Origin: Odobenus rosmarus divergens | Taxonomy: Eukaryota; Chordata; Mammalia; Carnivora; Odobenidae | DNA: 64,000 nt | Assembly: GCF_000321225.1 (NCBI RefSeq) | Contig: NW_004450663.1 | Span: forward strand, 1,164,596 to 1,228,595 | Reading direction: 5' to 3' | Shown: one piece after another, positions 8,903 to 20,589 of the stretch | Position numbering within the stretch: the first letter of the stretch is position 1 | Layout: the number at the start of each line of letters is the position of its first letter | Notes under the pieces: model-generated | The model's input: the letters and a program-made list of their open reading frames with translations, nothing else | Databases searched by the model: none | What the model was told of the DNA's origin: nothing | Position numbers and translations under genes: made by a program

Positions 8903-11900
8903 ATGGCACTAAATTCATATTTTTCCATAGTTCCCCTGAATGTAAATGGGCTAAATGCCCCAATCAAAAGACACAGGGTATCAGATTGGAGAAAAAAACA
9001 GGACCCATCGATATGCTGCCATCAAAAGACTCATTTTAGACCCAAAGACACCTCCAGATTGAAATGAGGAAGTGGAAAACCATTTACCATGCTAATGGAC
9101 ATCAAAAGAAAGGTGGGGTGGCAATCCTTATATCAGACAAATTAGATTTTAAGCCAAAGACTGAATAAGAGATGAGGAAGGACACTATATCCTACTTAAA
9201 GGGTCTATCCAACAAGAAGATCTAACAATTGTAAATATCTATGCCCCTAACATGGGAGCAGCCAATTATATAGGCCAATTAATAACAAAAGCAAAGAAAC
9301 ACATTGACAACAGTACAAAGTAGGAGGGGACTTTAACACCCCCCTCATCGAAATGAACAGATCATCTAAGCAAAAGAGCAATAGGGAAATAAAGACTTTA
9401 AATGACACACTGGACCAAATGGACTTCACAGATATATTCCAAACATTTCATCCTGAAGCAACAGAATACACATTCTTCTCTAGTGCCCATGGAACAGTCT
9501 ACGGAATAGATCCCATCGTAGGTCACATCCAACCAGTCTCAACCGGTACCAAGAGATTGGGATCATCCATCCCCCGCTTATTTTCAGACCACAATGCTTT
9601 GAAACTAGAACTTAATCACAAGAGGAAAGTTGGAAAGAACTCAAACACATGGAGGCTAAAGAACATCCTATTAAAGAATGAATGGGTCAACCAGGAAATT
9701 AAAGAAGAATTTTAAAAAATCATGGAAACAAATGAAAATGAAAACACTACTGTTGAAAATCTTTGAGATGCAGCAAATGTAGTTCTAAGAGGAAAGTATA
9801 TAGCAATACAAGATTTCTCAAGAAACAAGAAAGCCCTCAAATACACAACCTAACCCTACACCTAAAGGAGCTGGAGAAAGAACAGCAAATAAAGCCTAAA
9901 CCCAGCAGGAGAAGAGAAATAATAAAGATCAGAGCAGAAATCAATGAAATAGAAACCAAAAAAACAGTAGAACAGATCAACGAAACTAGGAGCTGGTTCT
10001 TTGAAAGAACTAATAAGATTGATAAACCCCTGGCCAGACTTATCCAAAAGAAAAGAGAAAGGACACAAATAAATAAAATCATGAATGAAAGATCACAACC
10101 AACACCAAATAAATACAAACAAATATCAGAACATATTATGAGCAAATATATGCCAGCAAATTAGATAATCTGGAAGAAACAGACGCATTCCTAATGATGT
10201 ATAAACTACCAAAACTGAACCAGGAAGAAATAGAAAACATGAACAGACCCATAACCACTAAGGCAATTGAAGCAGTAATCAAAAATCTCCCAACAAACAA
10301 GAGCCCAGGGCCAGATGGCTTCCCAGGGGAATTCTACCAAACATTCAAAGAAGAATTAATACCTATTCTTCTGAAACTGTCCCAAAAAATAGAAATGGAA
10401 TGAAAACTTCCAAACTCATTTTATGAGGCCAGCATTACCTTGATCCTCAAAACAGACAAAGACGCCATCAAAAAGGAGAATTACAGACCAATATCCCTGA
10501 TGAACATGGATGCAAAAATTCTCACCAAAATACTAGCCAATAGGATCCAACAGTACATTAAAAGGATTATTCACCACGACCAAGTGGGATTTATTCCTGG
10601 GCTGCAAGTTTGGTTCAACATCCACAAATCAATCAATATGATACAATACATTAATAAAAGAAAGAACAAGAACCATATGATCCTCTCAATAGATGCAGAA
10701 AAAGCATTTGACAAAGTACAGCAACCTTTCCTGATCAAAACTCTTCAGAGTATAGGGATAGAGGGTACATACCTCAATATCATAAAAGCCATCTAGAAAA
10801 ACCCACAGCGAATATCATTCTCAATGTGAAAAACTGAGAGCTTTTCTCCTAAAGTCAGGAACAAGGCAAGGATGTCCAATCTCACCACTGCTATTCAACA
10901 TACTATTAGAAATCCTAGCCACAGCAATCAGACAACAAAAAGAAACAAAGGCAACTGAATCGGCAAAGAAGTCAAACTCTCACTCTTTGCAGACGATCTG
11001 ATACTTTATTTGGAAAACCCCAAAGACTCCGCCCCAAAACTCCTAGAGCTCATACAGGAATTCAGTAAAGTAGCAGGATATAAAATCAATGCACAGAAAT
11101 CAATTGCATTTCTACACACCAACAACAAGCAGAAGAAAGAGAAATTAAGGAGTCTATCCCATTTACAATTGCACTCAAAACCATAAGATACCTAGGAATA
11201 AATCTAACCAAAGAGGCAAAGAATCTGTACTCAGAAAACTATAGAATACTCATGACAGAAATTGAGGGAGACACAAAGAAATGGAAAAATGTTCCATGCT
11301 CATGGACTGGAAGAACAAATATTGTGAAAATGTCAATGCTACCTAGAGCAATCTACACATTCAATGCAATCCCCATCAAAATTCCATCCACCTTTTTCAC
11401 AGAGCTGGAACAAATAATCCTAAAATTTGTATGGAACCAGAAAATACCCCAAATGGCCAAAGGTATTTGAAAAAGTAAACCAAAATTGGTAGCATAGCAA
11501 CTCTGTACTTCAGGCTGTATTACAAAGCTGTAATCGTCAAGACAGAATGGTACTGGCACAAAAACAGACACATAGATCATTGGAACCAAAGAGAGTGCCC
11601 AGAAATGGACCCTCAACTCTATGGTCAACTAATCTTCAACAAATCAGAAAAGAATGTCCAATGGCAAAAAGACAGTCTCTTCAACAAATGGTGTTGGGAA
11701 AATTGGACAGCCACATGTGGAAAAATGAAACTGAACCATTTCCTTACACCACACACAAAAATAGACTCAAAATGGATGAAAGATCTCAATGTGAGACAGG
11801 AATTCATCAAAATCCTAGAGGAGAACAAAGGCAGCAACCTCTTCGACCTCAGCAGCAACCTCTTCGACCTCAGCTGCAACAACTTCTTCCTAGAAACATC

Positions 11901-12724
11901 GTCAAAGGCAAGGGAAGCAAGGGCAAAAATGAACCATTGGGACTTCATCAAGATAAAAAGCTTTTGCACAGCAAAAGAAACAGTCAACAAAACCAAAAGA
12001 CAACCTACAGAATGGGAGAAGATATTTGCAAATGACATATCCAATAAAGGGCTAGTATCCAAAATCTATAAAGAACTTACAAAACTCAACACCCAAAGAA
12101 CAAATGATCCAATCAAGAAATGGGCAGAAGATATGAACAGACATTTTTCCAAAGAAGACATCCAAATGGCCAACAGTCACATGAAAAAGTGTTCAACATT
12201 GCTCAGCAACAGGGAAGTCCAAATTAAAACCTCAATGAGATACCACCTCACACCAGCCAGAATTGCTAAAATTAACAAGTCAGGAAACAACGGATGTTGG
12301 CGGGGATGTGGAGAAAGGGGAACCCTCCTACACTGTTGGTGGGAATGCAAGCAGGAGCAGCCACTCTGGAAAACATTACAAAGCTTCCTCAAAAAGTTGA
12401 AAATAGAGCTAGCCTATGACCCAGCAATTGCACTACTGGGTATTTACCTCAAAGATACAAATGTAGTGATCTGAAGGGGTACGTGCACCCCGATGTTTAT
12501 AGCAGCAATGTCCACAATAGCCAAACTATGGAAAGAGTCAAGATGTCCATCAGTAGATAAATGGATAAAGAAGAAGTGGTATATATATACAATGGAATAT
12601 TATGCAGCCATCACAAAATGAAATCTTGCCATTTGCGATGACGTGGATGGAACTAGAGGGTATTATGCTAAGCGAAATAAATCAATCAGAGAAAGACAAG
12701 TATCATATGATCTCACTGATATGA
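8903..12724 (+). pseudogene. L1 ORF2 (endonuclease-reverse transcriptase), inactivated
   Basis: The nominal ATG-to-TGA span is 1274 codons, the usual ORF2 length. Order: AP-type endonuclease (8903-9620), linker, reverse transcriptase (about 10200-11250) and cysteine-rich C-terminus (about 12280-12400). Visible motifs include LNVNGLNAPIKRHR near the start, GDFN at 9326-9337, SDH at 9584-9592, [11 protein letters not shown] near 10300, and the RT active-site FADD at 10986-10997. At codon 42 the catalytic Glu of the QETH motif is Lys (9026-9028), and a TGA follows at 9065. Large frame pieces lie in all three frames (9353-9715, 9763-10164, 10194-10403, 10440-10796, 11252-11470, 11605-12474), so several frameshifts have accumulated. 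A perfect in-frame 21-bp tandem duplication lies at 11833-11874. Confidence 0.85.
11833..11874 (+). repeat. 21-bp perfect tandem duplication in ORF2
   Basis: AGCAACCTCTTCGACCTCAGC occurs twice back to back without a mismatch, adding seven codons (SNLFDLS twice) in the C-terminal part of ORF2. Perfect identity in an otherwise decayed element means it is either recent slippage or was inherited just before insertion. Confidence 0.9.
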
Positions 12725-13252
12725 GGAATTCTTAATCTCAGGAAACAAACTGAGGGTTGCTGGCATGGTAGGGGTGGGAGGGATGGGGTGGCTGGTTGAT
12801 AGACATTGGGGAGGGTATGTGCTATGGTGAGTGCTGTGAATTGTGTAAGACTGTTGAATCACAGACCTGTACCTCTGAAACAAATAATATATTATATGTT
12901 TAAAAAATAATAAAGAAGAAAATAGTAGGAAGGGAAAAATTAAGGGGGGAGAATCGGAGGGGGAGATGAACCATGAGAGCATATGGACTCTGGGAAACAA
13001 ACTGAGGGTTTTAGAGGGGAGGGGATGGAGGGATGGGTTAGCCCGGTGATCGGTATTAAGGAAGGCACGTACTGAATGGAGCACTGGGTGTTATATGCAA
13101 TGAATCATGGAACACTACATCTCCCGACCCTTTGGCCAGCACTCTCTGCACAAAACAAAACAAAACAAAACAAAACAAACGAACAAAAAAACTAATGATT
13201 TAATGTTTGGTGACTAACATAACAAAATTAAATTAAATTAAAAAAATAAATA
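12725..13252 (+). mobile_element. L1 3' UTR, two-module form
   Basis: Two related modules each begin with GGAAACAAACTGAGGGTT, at 12741-12758 and 12993-13010, 252 bp apart. Module 1 ends in an ATTATATGTTTAAAAAATAATAAAG stretch resembling an L1 tail. Module 2 ends with the terminal motif found at 1-113, 41367 and 38062. The final tail is A-rich with AAATTAAATTAAATT. Confidence 0.8.
13121..13187. repeat. unidentified ~67-bp insert in the L1 3' UTR with (AAAAC)n
   Basis: The conserved L1 terminal motif is interrupted: GGAACACTACAT is followed by about 31 bases of GC-rich sequence (CTCCCGACCCTTTGGCCAGC and on), then (CAAAA)5-like repeats, before L1 resumes at AAAACTAATGATTTAATG. No other L1 copy here has it. 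The shape, a short GC-rich body plus an A-rich tail, resembles a tiny retroposed RNA piece, but no source is recognised and no clear TSD is visible. Confidence 0.6.
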
Positions 13253-13266
13253 AAACCCATTAATTT
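13253..13266. repeat. right target-site duplication of the full-length L1
   Basis: AAACCCATTAATT follows the L1 tail directly and matches the left copy at 6145 with one mismatch. Confidence 0.65.
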
Positions 13267-14094
13267 ATGGCAGAGCGAGCTGAGGAACAAAATGGCATTT
13301 TCAAGCATATACATTTGTTATGACCAAAACATAAACAAAACCACCCAGAATAATAATAAGGCTTCCGGATGTGTAGATAGCACTTTCTAGTCCCAGAGCA
13401 CTTGTTCTTAAATCATTTCCTTTAAACTAGAAACAAGTCTTCTATCTCCCTATCTAGTGTTCCTTCCACCACTGCCTTCCCTCTTTAAATCTCAACATCT
13501 CAGGAGATAGGAAGATTGATAGAACATGCAAATTTTTGTTTTCCTTCTGTTTGACTACAAGCCATTTTTTTTAGAAACAGGTGGGAAGAAACTAAGTGTA
13601 AATAATAACTGCTTTCAGTCTGTGAAACCATTGAGGACTATGAATCTGTTTCTAAAAGATGATGAAGGATGGAGAAGTGATATAAAGAGCAGGGGCTTGG
13701 CATAGAGTCTCATCTGTTGCCTTGTAGACAGGGAACACATCATCTCTGGATTTAGGGTGACAGCTGATGTGCCAGATCAAATTTACATTGACAGTGGCTG
13801 CAGAGTAGTCCAAAAAAAAAAAAAAGAAGGGAAAAGGGAGAAAGAAAATTTTTTTCATTGAATCCTGCTGCATAAGGCAATATACTAAATTATTATAGCT
13901 ATAAATATAGGTAAAGATACATATATGTATATATACAGAGAGAGAGATAATAATTGCATAATAATTTCTGTTAATGTCATCCCTATTATATCTTAAATTC
14001 CACATCATTATTATTGGTCATTACTTCCATGGACCCAGCTGACCTCCTGGTCCAAAAAAGATACTTCTTGAAACAATAAGTGACATTTAAATTG
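13267..14094. other. unassigned sequence
   Basis: AT-rich with no recognised family. A short TA/GA simple-sequence patch lies at 13917-13950. The reverse 118-codon frame at 13652-14008 is low-complexity and unsupported. Confidence 0.4.
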
Positions 14095-14240
14095 GGAAAG
14101 TGATTTAAAGTCCATCTAAACCACATAGTTCACAGATGAAAATTTAAGAGCTTATATATTTCCATTTATGCAAAGTTACATAAATAGTGTCAGAGTCAGG
14201 TTTAGACTCATACCGAGTTTAGAGAGTAAGTTAAAAATCT
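14095..14240 (+). repeat. possible MIR fragment
   Basis: CACAGATGAAAATTTAAGAG, then AAAGTTACATAAATAG, then GAGTCAGGTTTAGACTCA follow the MIR + order, but divergence is high. Confidence 0.35.
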
Positions 14241-15913
14241 AAATCTTTATTCAGTTTGCTCATATTTACTAAGGTTCTTCCGTACTCAAATGGGTCATCT
14301 AAAAGTGGCCACGTTAAAAAAAAAAATAGTACAGAATGTAAGAGACTCAGGAGTCAAGAAAAAGAAATTGAGAGTTGGGAATAAAGTCATAAAGTTTTCA
14401 TGAAAAACTGGCTACTAATGTTGGTTTCTTGGAACGTTTCAGGTAGGCAGAGAGACCGGAAGGTCTTCCTGCATGTAGGATATTATATAGGCAAATGAAC
14501 ACCAGTTTAGGTGGAAGAGGGTGTATTTCCCAAAGATCTGTTGCACACCTCATTCCCCCTTTCCCGTATCCTCATCTGCCCTCTGAATTTCCACCATATA
14601 AAATTAAAGATATTCTTGGGTATGTTGTTTCAAACTTCCTCGGAGTTCCCTGGGTGTTATCTGAAACCAGCTCCCAGGCAGGCAGGGCAGGGAAATATGG
14701 AAGAAGAAAGCAGCCACTCTAGGTTGGTAGGTGGCAGATACAATAAGCAATGGGTTAAAACACAGGGCTTGTCTTGGGCAGCCTCAAGTAAAGTAGATCT
14801 TTGCACCTGCCCACCAAATGTTAAAACTTCATACAGAGGCCTTAATTGGAATCAGTCACATATACTGTGCAAGTAGTCTGAGCACCACTGTATCCTTGGG
14901 CAGCTTCTGGGAACAGGGAAGGCAAGCAAAACCCACATTCAAAGGAGAGGGGAGGAATGAAGAGTCTCTGATTGCTAGGGTCCAGCTCACTGGACCAACT
15001 TAGGATTTCCCCCATTGATACCTCTTTCCCACAGCTAGGTAACTTACTTAAGCAGTGTATATGAGTCACCCTCTAGCCATGTTGACATATAAAATTGACC
15101 ATCACAACAACTCTAATTTAATGAAGATTTTTGATCCTTTAATAAGTATAATTTTTTTTGCTTTCATTATATAATGTTCTAGGAGCTCTCAATATATTAT
15201 CTTGATGAATACACAGCAAGTTTTGCTGTTCCCACTTGCTAAAGAGAATACTGGACTGACTAATAACCCTCAGATTGTGCTCAAATTCCACTGTTGCTAA
15301 GTGTGAGTTGGACCCATTAGCCAGGTCCTCAAGCTCTGATCCACCTTTCTTCGCGCAAAGCAGTGCCTGTGTGTGGTAGCTCTCCATTTCTAATGAAGGG
15401 TGCTGTTCTTACATGTCCTTATCAGGATAGAGTCCACAGTTTGAGGTAGTAAAGTTAAAATACAAGAAGACTCTGGATCAATGAGTCAGAATTTCAATGA
15501 GTAGGAAATCATGTGGGCAAGAAATTAACTTATTTTGTTAAGTCACTGACTTTTAGAGATTGTTGATTAGCAGAGCATAACGTAGACTGTGTTAACTAAT
15601 TAACTTTATTAACAGTCTTAGGAAGTTGATGTAAGAATTTTATTGGATAAAAGATGTGGAAATTTTGGAAAAAGGCTAAACATTATTGTGTCTTTAATCC
15701 TGCAGCTGTGTTTCAGTGAAATCGCTGGCAGTTATAAACAAGACTGCGCATCAGGGCTAACTTTACTCACTGGGTATTATTTATTTCTATGAGAACTTTA
15801 CCGACTGAATATGTTACGTTTCTGTTTCAACTTTAATTTGGCAGAAAACTCAAGCTCTCACACCAGAGAAACACAGCTGGAATGGAATTTTTAGGCAGTA
15901 AATTATGATTTTT
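14241..15913. other. unassigned, mostly single-copy-looking sequence
   Basis: No repeat family or gene is recognised. Two overlapping frames at 14495-14876 and others at 14818-15387 have no domain or splice-supported structure. Confidence 0.4.
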
Positions 15914-16143
15914 AAGACTTTATTTGGGGACACCTGGGTGGCTCAGTTGGTTAAGCGACTGCCTTCAGCTCAGGTCATAATCCTGGAGTCCCTGGATCGA
16001 GTCCCGCATCAGGCTCCCTGCTCAGCAGAGAGTCTGCTTCTCCCTCTGACCCTCCCTCTCTCATTTGCTCTCTCTCTCAAATAAATAAATAAAATCTTAA
16101 AAAAAAAACAACACAACTTATAAAAAAAAAAGACTTTATTTGG
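15914..16143 (+). mobile_element. SINEC (CAN SINE) with target-site duplication
   Basis: AAGACTTTATTTGG flanks the element on both sides (15914-15927 and 16130-16143, 14 of 14). The body starts with GGGACACCTGGGTGGCTCAG, has pol III A-box-like TGGCTCAGTTGG and B-box-like GGATCGAGTCC segments, then a CT-rich stretch and an AAATAAATAAATAAAATCTT tail. It is tRNA-derived and non-autonomous, mobilised by L1 proteins. The perfect TSD suggests a fairly recent insertion. Confidence 0.93.
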
Positions 16144-16679
16144 TCTCTTGTATTTTATTGCCCAGCTCAGCGTCAGACACTTGATAGTTATCAATGTATT
16201 TTTATTTCTAAGATGCTAAACTATTCTGGGTGCATCTTCTAAACAATATACCAGGACTAGTCATAACTGTCAATGTGCTCTGTACTGCATGTAGCAGGCT
16301 TCAGTTACAAATTTTTCCATTTAAGTCAGAAAGTTATTGTGAAAAAGAGGTTTTTAGGAAATGCTGCCTGTATTCAGCGGGGCTGTTTGAACTAGTGATG
16401 TATATTCAGATGATGTGGAGGGTCTTCCAGAAGTACTCAGCTTCTCTGAAGCTGGAAAGGCCTGTTTCCTCTATCTACCATTTCAGAAGATATTTTGTTC
16501 AGAGCACATGGATATCACAAAACTCAAACCAGACCAAAATAGAGACGATACTTTAAGAACTATTATGTAACTCTTATTAACAGAGAGATAATCTTGGCAT
16601 GTAACATCAAAGTTATTGTATTTTATGCCTGGATAGTCTTTGTAACTTACTTAATAATCACAATAATGACTCAAAACTT
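16144..16679. other. unassigned sequence
   Basis: No repeat or gene is recognised. The 108-codon frame at 16230-16556 lacks motifs. Confidence 0.4.
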
Positions 16680-16905
16680 CATTTACTGAGATTCTACTAT
16701 AATTCAGACAATGTTCAGGGACAGTTACATATATTGCTTAAATTTTCACAAAAACCATATGAGGTAAGTGAATATTTTTATTCTTATTTTACATAGACAA
16801 GGAAATTGAGTTTCCCAATAGCTGTGTGACTTGCTTAATGTTTCCTAACTACTAAGGCTTTGAACTAGGAACATACATTGTCAGTTTTCCATATTCTATA
16901 AAAAG
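16680..16905 (+). repeat. MIR SINE fragment
   Basis: MIR + order: TTCATTTACTGAGATTCTAC, CATATGAGGTAAGTGAATA, a TTATTTTACATAGACAAGG stretch, then a decayed AGCTGTGTGACTTGC block. Confidence 0.65.
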
Positions 16906-17734
16906 TCAGAGTCCAAAATTTATATGAGATCTCTCAATTTCTAACTTTCAGCAGCTAATACAAAACAAATGTATAAAGTGTATATGCGGGCCCCGTTTTT
17001 CCCATAGGCTGCCAGATTGTGGTCTTTGTTTTATGTGGTAGGAATAGGTGGCTAGTACACAATGGGACTCTAGGGGTGGGTGGAAGATTTTCGTAGTCTG
17101 CCCCCACACTCTTGTTCACTGAGGATTCTAACCCCATCAATACTGTATAACTCCTTACTCAACCCAGAAAGTCTGAAAGTTTCAAAATGCCTATCAATTT
17201 GGCAGGAACCCTTCTACCCAGCCCCCCCGCCACACACATAAAAATATTAGAGGGTAATTAAGGTATAAATGATTACTCCATGCTCAGGGTACAAAGAAGG
17301 GACCAGTGAGTGTTTACACCTGTGAAGAAAGCTCACAGAAGTGTTGGATAACCAATAAGTGGAATGGTCAACAACACTCTAGCCTCTTATTTATGCCGCT
17401 AAGTAACCCTTGGCATCACGTAGTAAAGCTAGGGAATATTTTTCTTTAGTTTGTATCCATCTGTTGTCTGAGTCAAGGCTTACAATTTTTTCCCCCAGTA
17501 AACACTTGGGATTTCATATGGGACCTAAGAGTTTGTTGGCATTTAAAAGGGGCAAAGTAAAAAATCTGACTTTTATCCCTGTGTGTTCAGACCAATGAAG
17601 ATACAGAGAGTAAAGTCATTTGAATGAAAATCAAAATATTGGTTTCACTGCTAATACATACAAATTTGAGTTCATAATTTAGGTCTACATCTAAAAATAG
17701 ACAAGAATAATTTGTTCCTGGACTGTAACATGGT
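16906..17734. other. unassigned sequence
   Basis: No family is recognised. A short C-rich run lies at 17222-17232. Confidence 0.4.
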
Positions 17735-17880
17735 GCCACTCAATCCCAGCTTCATATTCATGTGAGGAGCTTCTAAAATGCTGATGCTCATGTCCCACCC
17801 AACAGATTCTGATTTAATTGGTGAGGCCTGGGCTTCAGTTTACTTTTTAAAAGCCCCTCATATGATTTCATTATAGAGCC
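17735..17880 (+). mobile_element. non-autonomous hAT (Charlie/MER5-type) DNA element fragment
   Basis: GAGGAGCTTCTAAAATGCTG, CAGATTCTGATTTAATTGG and AAAAGCCCCTCATATGATT form the pattern of the short MER5-related hAT elements. I cannot fix the subfamily. Confidence 0.5.
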
Positions 17881-17908
17881 GGATGGAGAAAGGGGTGCTG
17901 GCTGAAAG

Positions 17909-18092
17909 CAGTGTTTCTCAAAAACTTTCGTGTGTAGTAGCTCCCCTGAGGACCTTTTATAAATACAGATTCTGATTCAGTGGTCCCGGGGTGGGGTCAG
18001 AGCATCTACATTTCTAACAAGCTCCCAACTGATGCTAAGGTGGCTGGTCCTGGGGTGAAAATTGAATGGCAAGGTCCAAACCACTGAGATGC
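17909..18092 (+). mobile_element. MER5A hAT-Charlie element, nearly complete
   Basis: It begins with the terminal repeat AGCAGTGTTTCTCAAAAACT and runs through CAGATTCTGATTCAGTGG, GGGGTGGGGTCAGAGCATC and TTTCTAACAAGCTCCCAACT to an AAACCACTGAG end, the inverted terminal repeat. About 180 bp, as usual for this ancient non-autonomous DNA transposon. Confidence 0.85.
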
Positions 18093-20589
18093 TCTGCCTT
18101 AGGGAGAGAATGACTAGAAGACCATATCCTGGCCAGCTGCTGCAGGGGAATTTGCTACCTCCTAACTGGGGCCAGAAAGATACAGACCTCCATACCTGTT
18201 CTCATAGAGAACTCAACCCTCATCCCTGTATGCTTTTGATGTGGAGCCAGAAGCAGCACATAATGACCCTGTTCTCTGAGCAGAAAGGTCCACGAGGAGC
18301 TAGAAAGGCTGGAGCTCCAGAGAAGTAACAGCAATGTCTCCCTATTGAATGTATTCTCTAAATCACTGCTTTGGGAAAGACGAGTGACGAAGCAAGGGGA
18401 AGCACAGGAGCTGCACTGCCAATGCTTTCAAGAGGTGTGGCCCAGGAAAGAGTGTGGGGAGGTGAGAAGAACATCTCCTCTTCACCTAGCTCATAATGAT
18501 GTTGACCTTGTCTTTGATGGAAAGATGGCATCCAGGTCCTTGAATCTCTGAATCCCAAGGCTAACATTCAGTACTGCAAGTCCGAAAGGGAGATAGGTGG
18601 AGGTGTCATTCCAGGCAAAAGTATCTACATCTAAGCCTAAGCCCTTGACCAACCACAATTAGAATCCTTGGGGGTGCCTGGGCATTGGGGTTTTAAGAAA
18701 ACTCTCCTAGATGGTCCTTAATGTGAAGTCATTCACATAAGTTGACAGGCATGGACCCTAAGACTCTGGGGATCAAGTATCTAAAAGCCTGTTCAGCCAC
18801 AGATCTAAGTTACATATCTTAATTCAGCCTTCATGGCTGTTTCTGTTGTCCCTCATTCTACCATGAGCTGTCAAGGTCTGAGTGTTCTGAAGACAAAGGG
18901 AAGGAGAATGCTCTTTACTCAGTATAGAGTCTACACAACCTCCTTTGACCCAAGCTGCCCCATCACCGAGCTCTGTCATGTAGGAGAGAACTTTGGGCCT
19001 GACTTTAATTCACCAGTTCCATGGGGATGTCACAGAAGTGCTGGGAAATTCCTAAATGGCCATAGACCAAAGGAGACATTTCAAGGAGGAAAAAGAAACA
19101 CACAGCCAGTCATCAAAAGAGGTCCTAAAAACACTTAATGTATTTGCCAGTAAAACTATTCACCGAGGCTTTGGAACAATAATGTCCTTAGGACTGGGGA
19201 GGGTGTTTTGATCTCCTACAAGTTTACATATCCCATCAATACTTAGATTGTATAGTTATATACCTCTTTTAAGTACTGTCCCCTTTGAATCCATGCCTTT
19301 ATTTTGGAGATAAACAGTTTCATCTTCAAAAGGCACTTGCATTTTTACGTAGGTTTGGTCATTTAGGGAAACACTTTGCATGCATGCTTAAAATCACTTT
19401 TAATTATTCACCCTAACTGTACCACTGGCTCTAAGTCTGTTTATCTGTACAGCAAGTTAGTAATTGGTGTATATTATGCAAGTATTTTTGTAGACTATAA
19501 AATATAGTTTGCTTTAATTGTCATGTATGTTGTAAATTTGCATTTGCATCCTAATTGTGAATTGCATGTGTATAAGCATATACAACGCTTATTAAAGGTA
19601 TTTACTTATAGCATCAATTGAGAAAAATGATGTTCAGTTAAAATCTATGTAATAGGTAAAAAGGGAATTAAAACTGTCTTCTGGTAAGAGATACTTTATG
19701 TGCTATGGCAGTATTTCCCATTACCTATTAAGAGAGAAAAACAGTATTTGTGTGTTTGGATTTCAAATGAAAGGTTGTGAACAGGAATGCAGGGAAGGAA
19801 ATGGTGGGTCATGAACAGCCCTACAGACTTTCTTCCTTTCTTTCCCTAACTAACCAACAGTTGTCTCACCTGATTTGTTTGAATATTTAAAAAAAAAAAT
19901 AAATAAATGTGATCAAGGGCAAAAAAAAAAGGAGTATTAGAAGGAAATAAAAACCTGAATTCTATAATTCTCACATTTTGTTAATTTGGGTTGTAATCTG
20001 AAGTCTGCCTCTTACTCTATCAGGGAAGCAGTCTTCTCACTCTGGGACTGTTTCCTAAAATGTACACACAGGGGGTTTTCTGGATGATGTCTCACCTGGT
20101 TCTAGGATCCTACTCTTTGCAGAAAAGAGCCCTGAAGTTTTTACCCACCACTCAGCCTGGGGAAATGCAATGAGAGACTGTCTGAGCTGGTCAGCTTGGC
20201 TGGTTGCCCTTTCCTCCCCTGTCCCCACCTCCATTTTTGTCTTCAGCACCCCTCCCCCAGCCCACCCTAACTGTGTCACACATTGACCTGTCAAACTGGC
20301 CCTCTAGAGGAAGTACTGCCAAAAATGTAATCTTTTTTTTTTCCCTAAAAATGTGTTTTCAATCACCTTGTAAACTCAGGACAGCTTCAGGGGGTCTGGA
20401 CTTGTTTGGAAATTTCACTTTATCGCTTGAGTGCCAGACCCAACAGACACAGCTTTGACATCAATTAACAGCAGGACAAATCGGCAGCAGCCATTTCTGG
20501 AAACAGCTTCCACTCGGACAGTGAAGCATGACAGTGGAGAAACAGCCCCTCCAGTAACACTTTGTCATTCCTCGACATTGCTGACAGAC
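18093..20589. other. unassigned, repeat-poor sequence
   Basis: No clear repeat body in about 2.5 kb; a possible MIR trace lies near 19990-20060. 19380-19640 is AT-rich with homeobox-type TAATT motifs and an octamer ATTTGCAT near 19538, and could be a conserved non-coding element, but this is only a hint. Frames at 18062-18567 and 18833-19138 show no domain. Confidence 0.35.

Larger units (their letters stand above)
6159..13252 (+). mobile_element. near full-length L1 LINE (dead)
   Basis: This is a carnivore LINE-1 of about 7.1 kb with all parts in order: 5' UTR (about 6213-7931), ORF1 (7932-8822), an 80-nt spacer, ORF2 (8903-12724) and a 3' UTR with A-rich tail (12725-13252). L1 encodes an RNA-binding ORF1 protein and an endonuclease/reverse transcriptase that copies its own RNA into the genome. 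Both reading frames carry stops and frameshifts, so the copy cannot move. It is bounded by a 13-bp imperfect target duplication. Unusual features are a short MER5A-like piece before the canonical 5' end, an antisense copy of the L1 3' terminus in the 5' UTR, a tandem duplication in the 5' UTR, and a foreign-looking insert near the 3' end. Confidence 0.9.

Noticed and set aside
11547..12062. Long frames on both strands around the L1 ORF2 end
   Set aside because: Only the 11605-12474 frame is ORF2-derived. The others are shadows stretched by the 21-bp duplication region.
15930..16010. tRNA-like promoter boxes
   Set aside because: They are the head of a SINEC, not a tRNA gene; no cloverleaf with intact acceptor stem can be formed.
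18345..18567. Opposed open frames of 68-69 codons suggesting an exon
   Set aside because: No splice-site pair or recognisable domain supports either strand.
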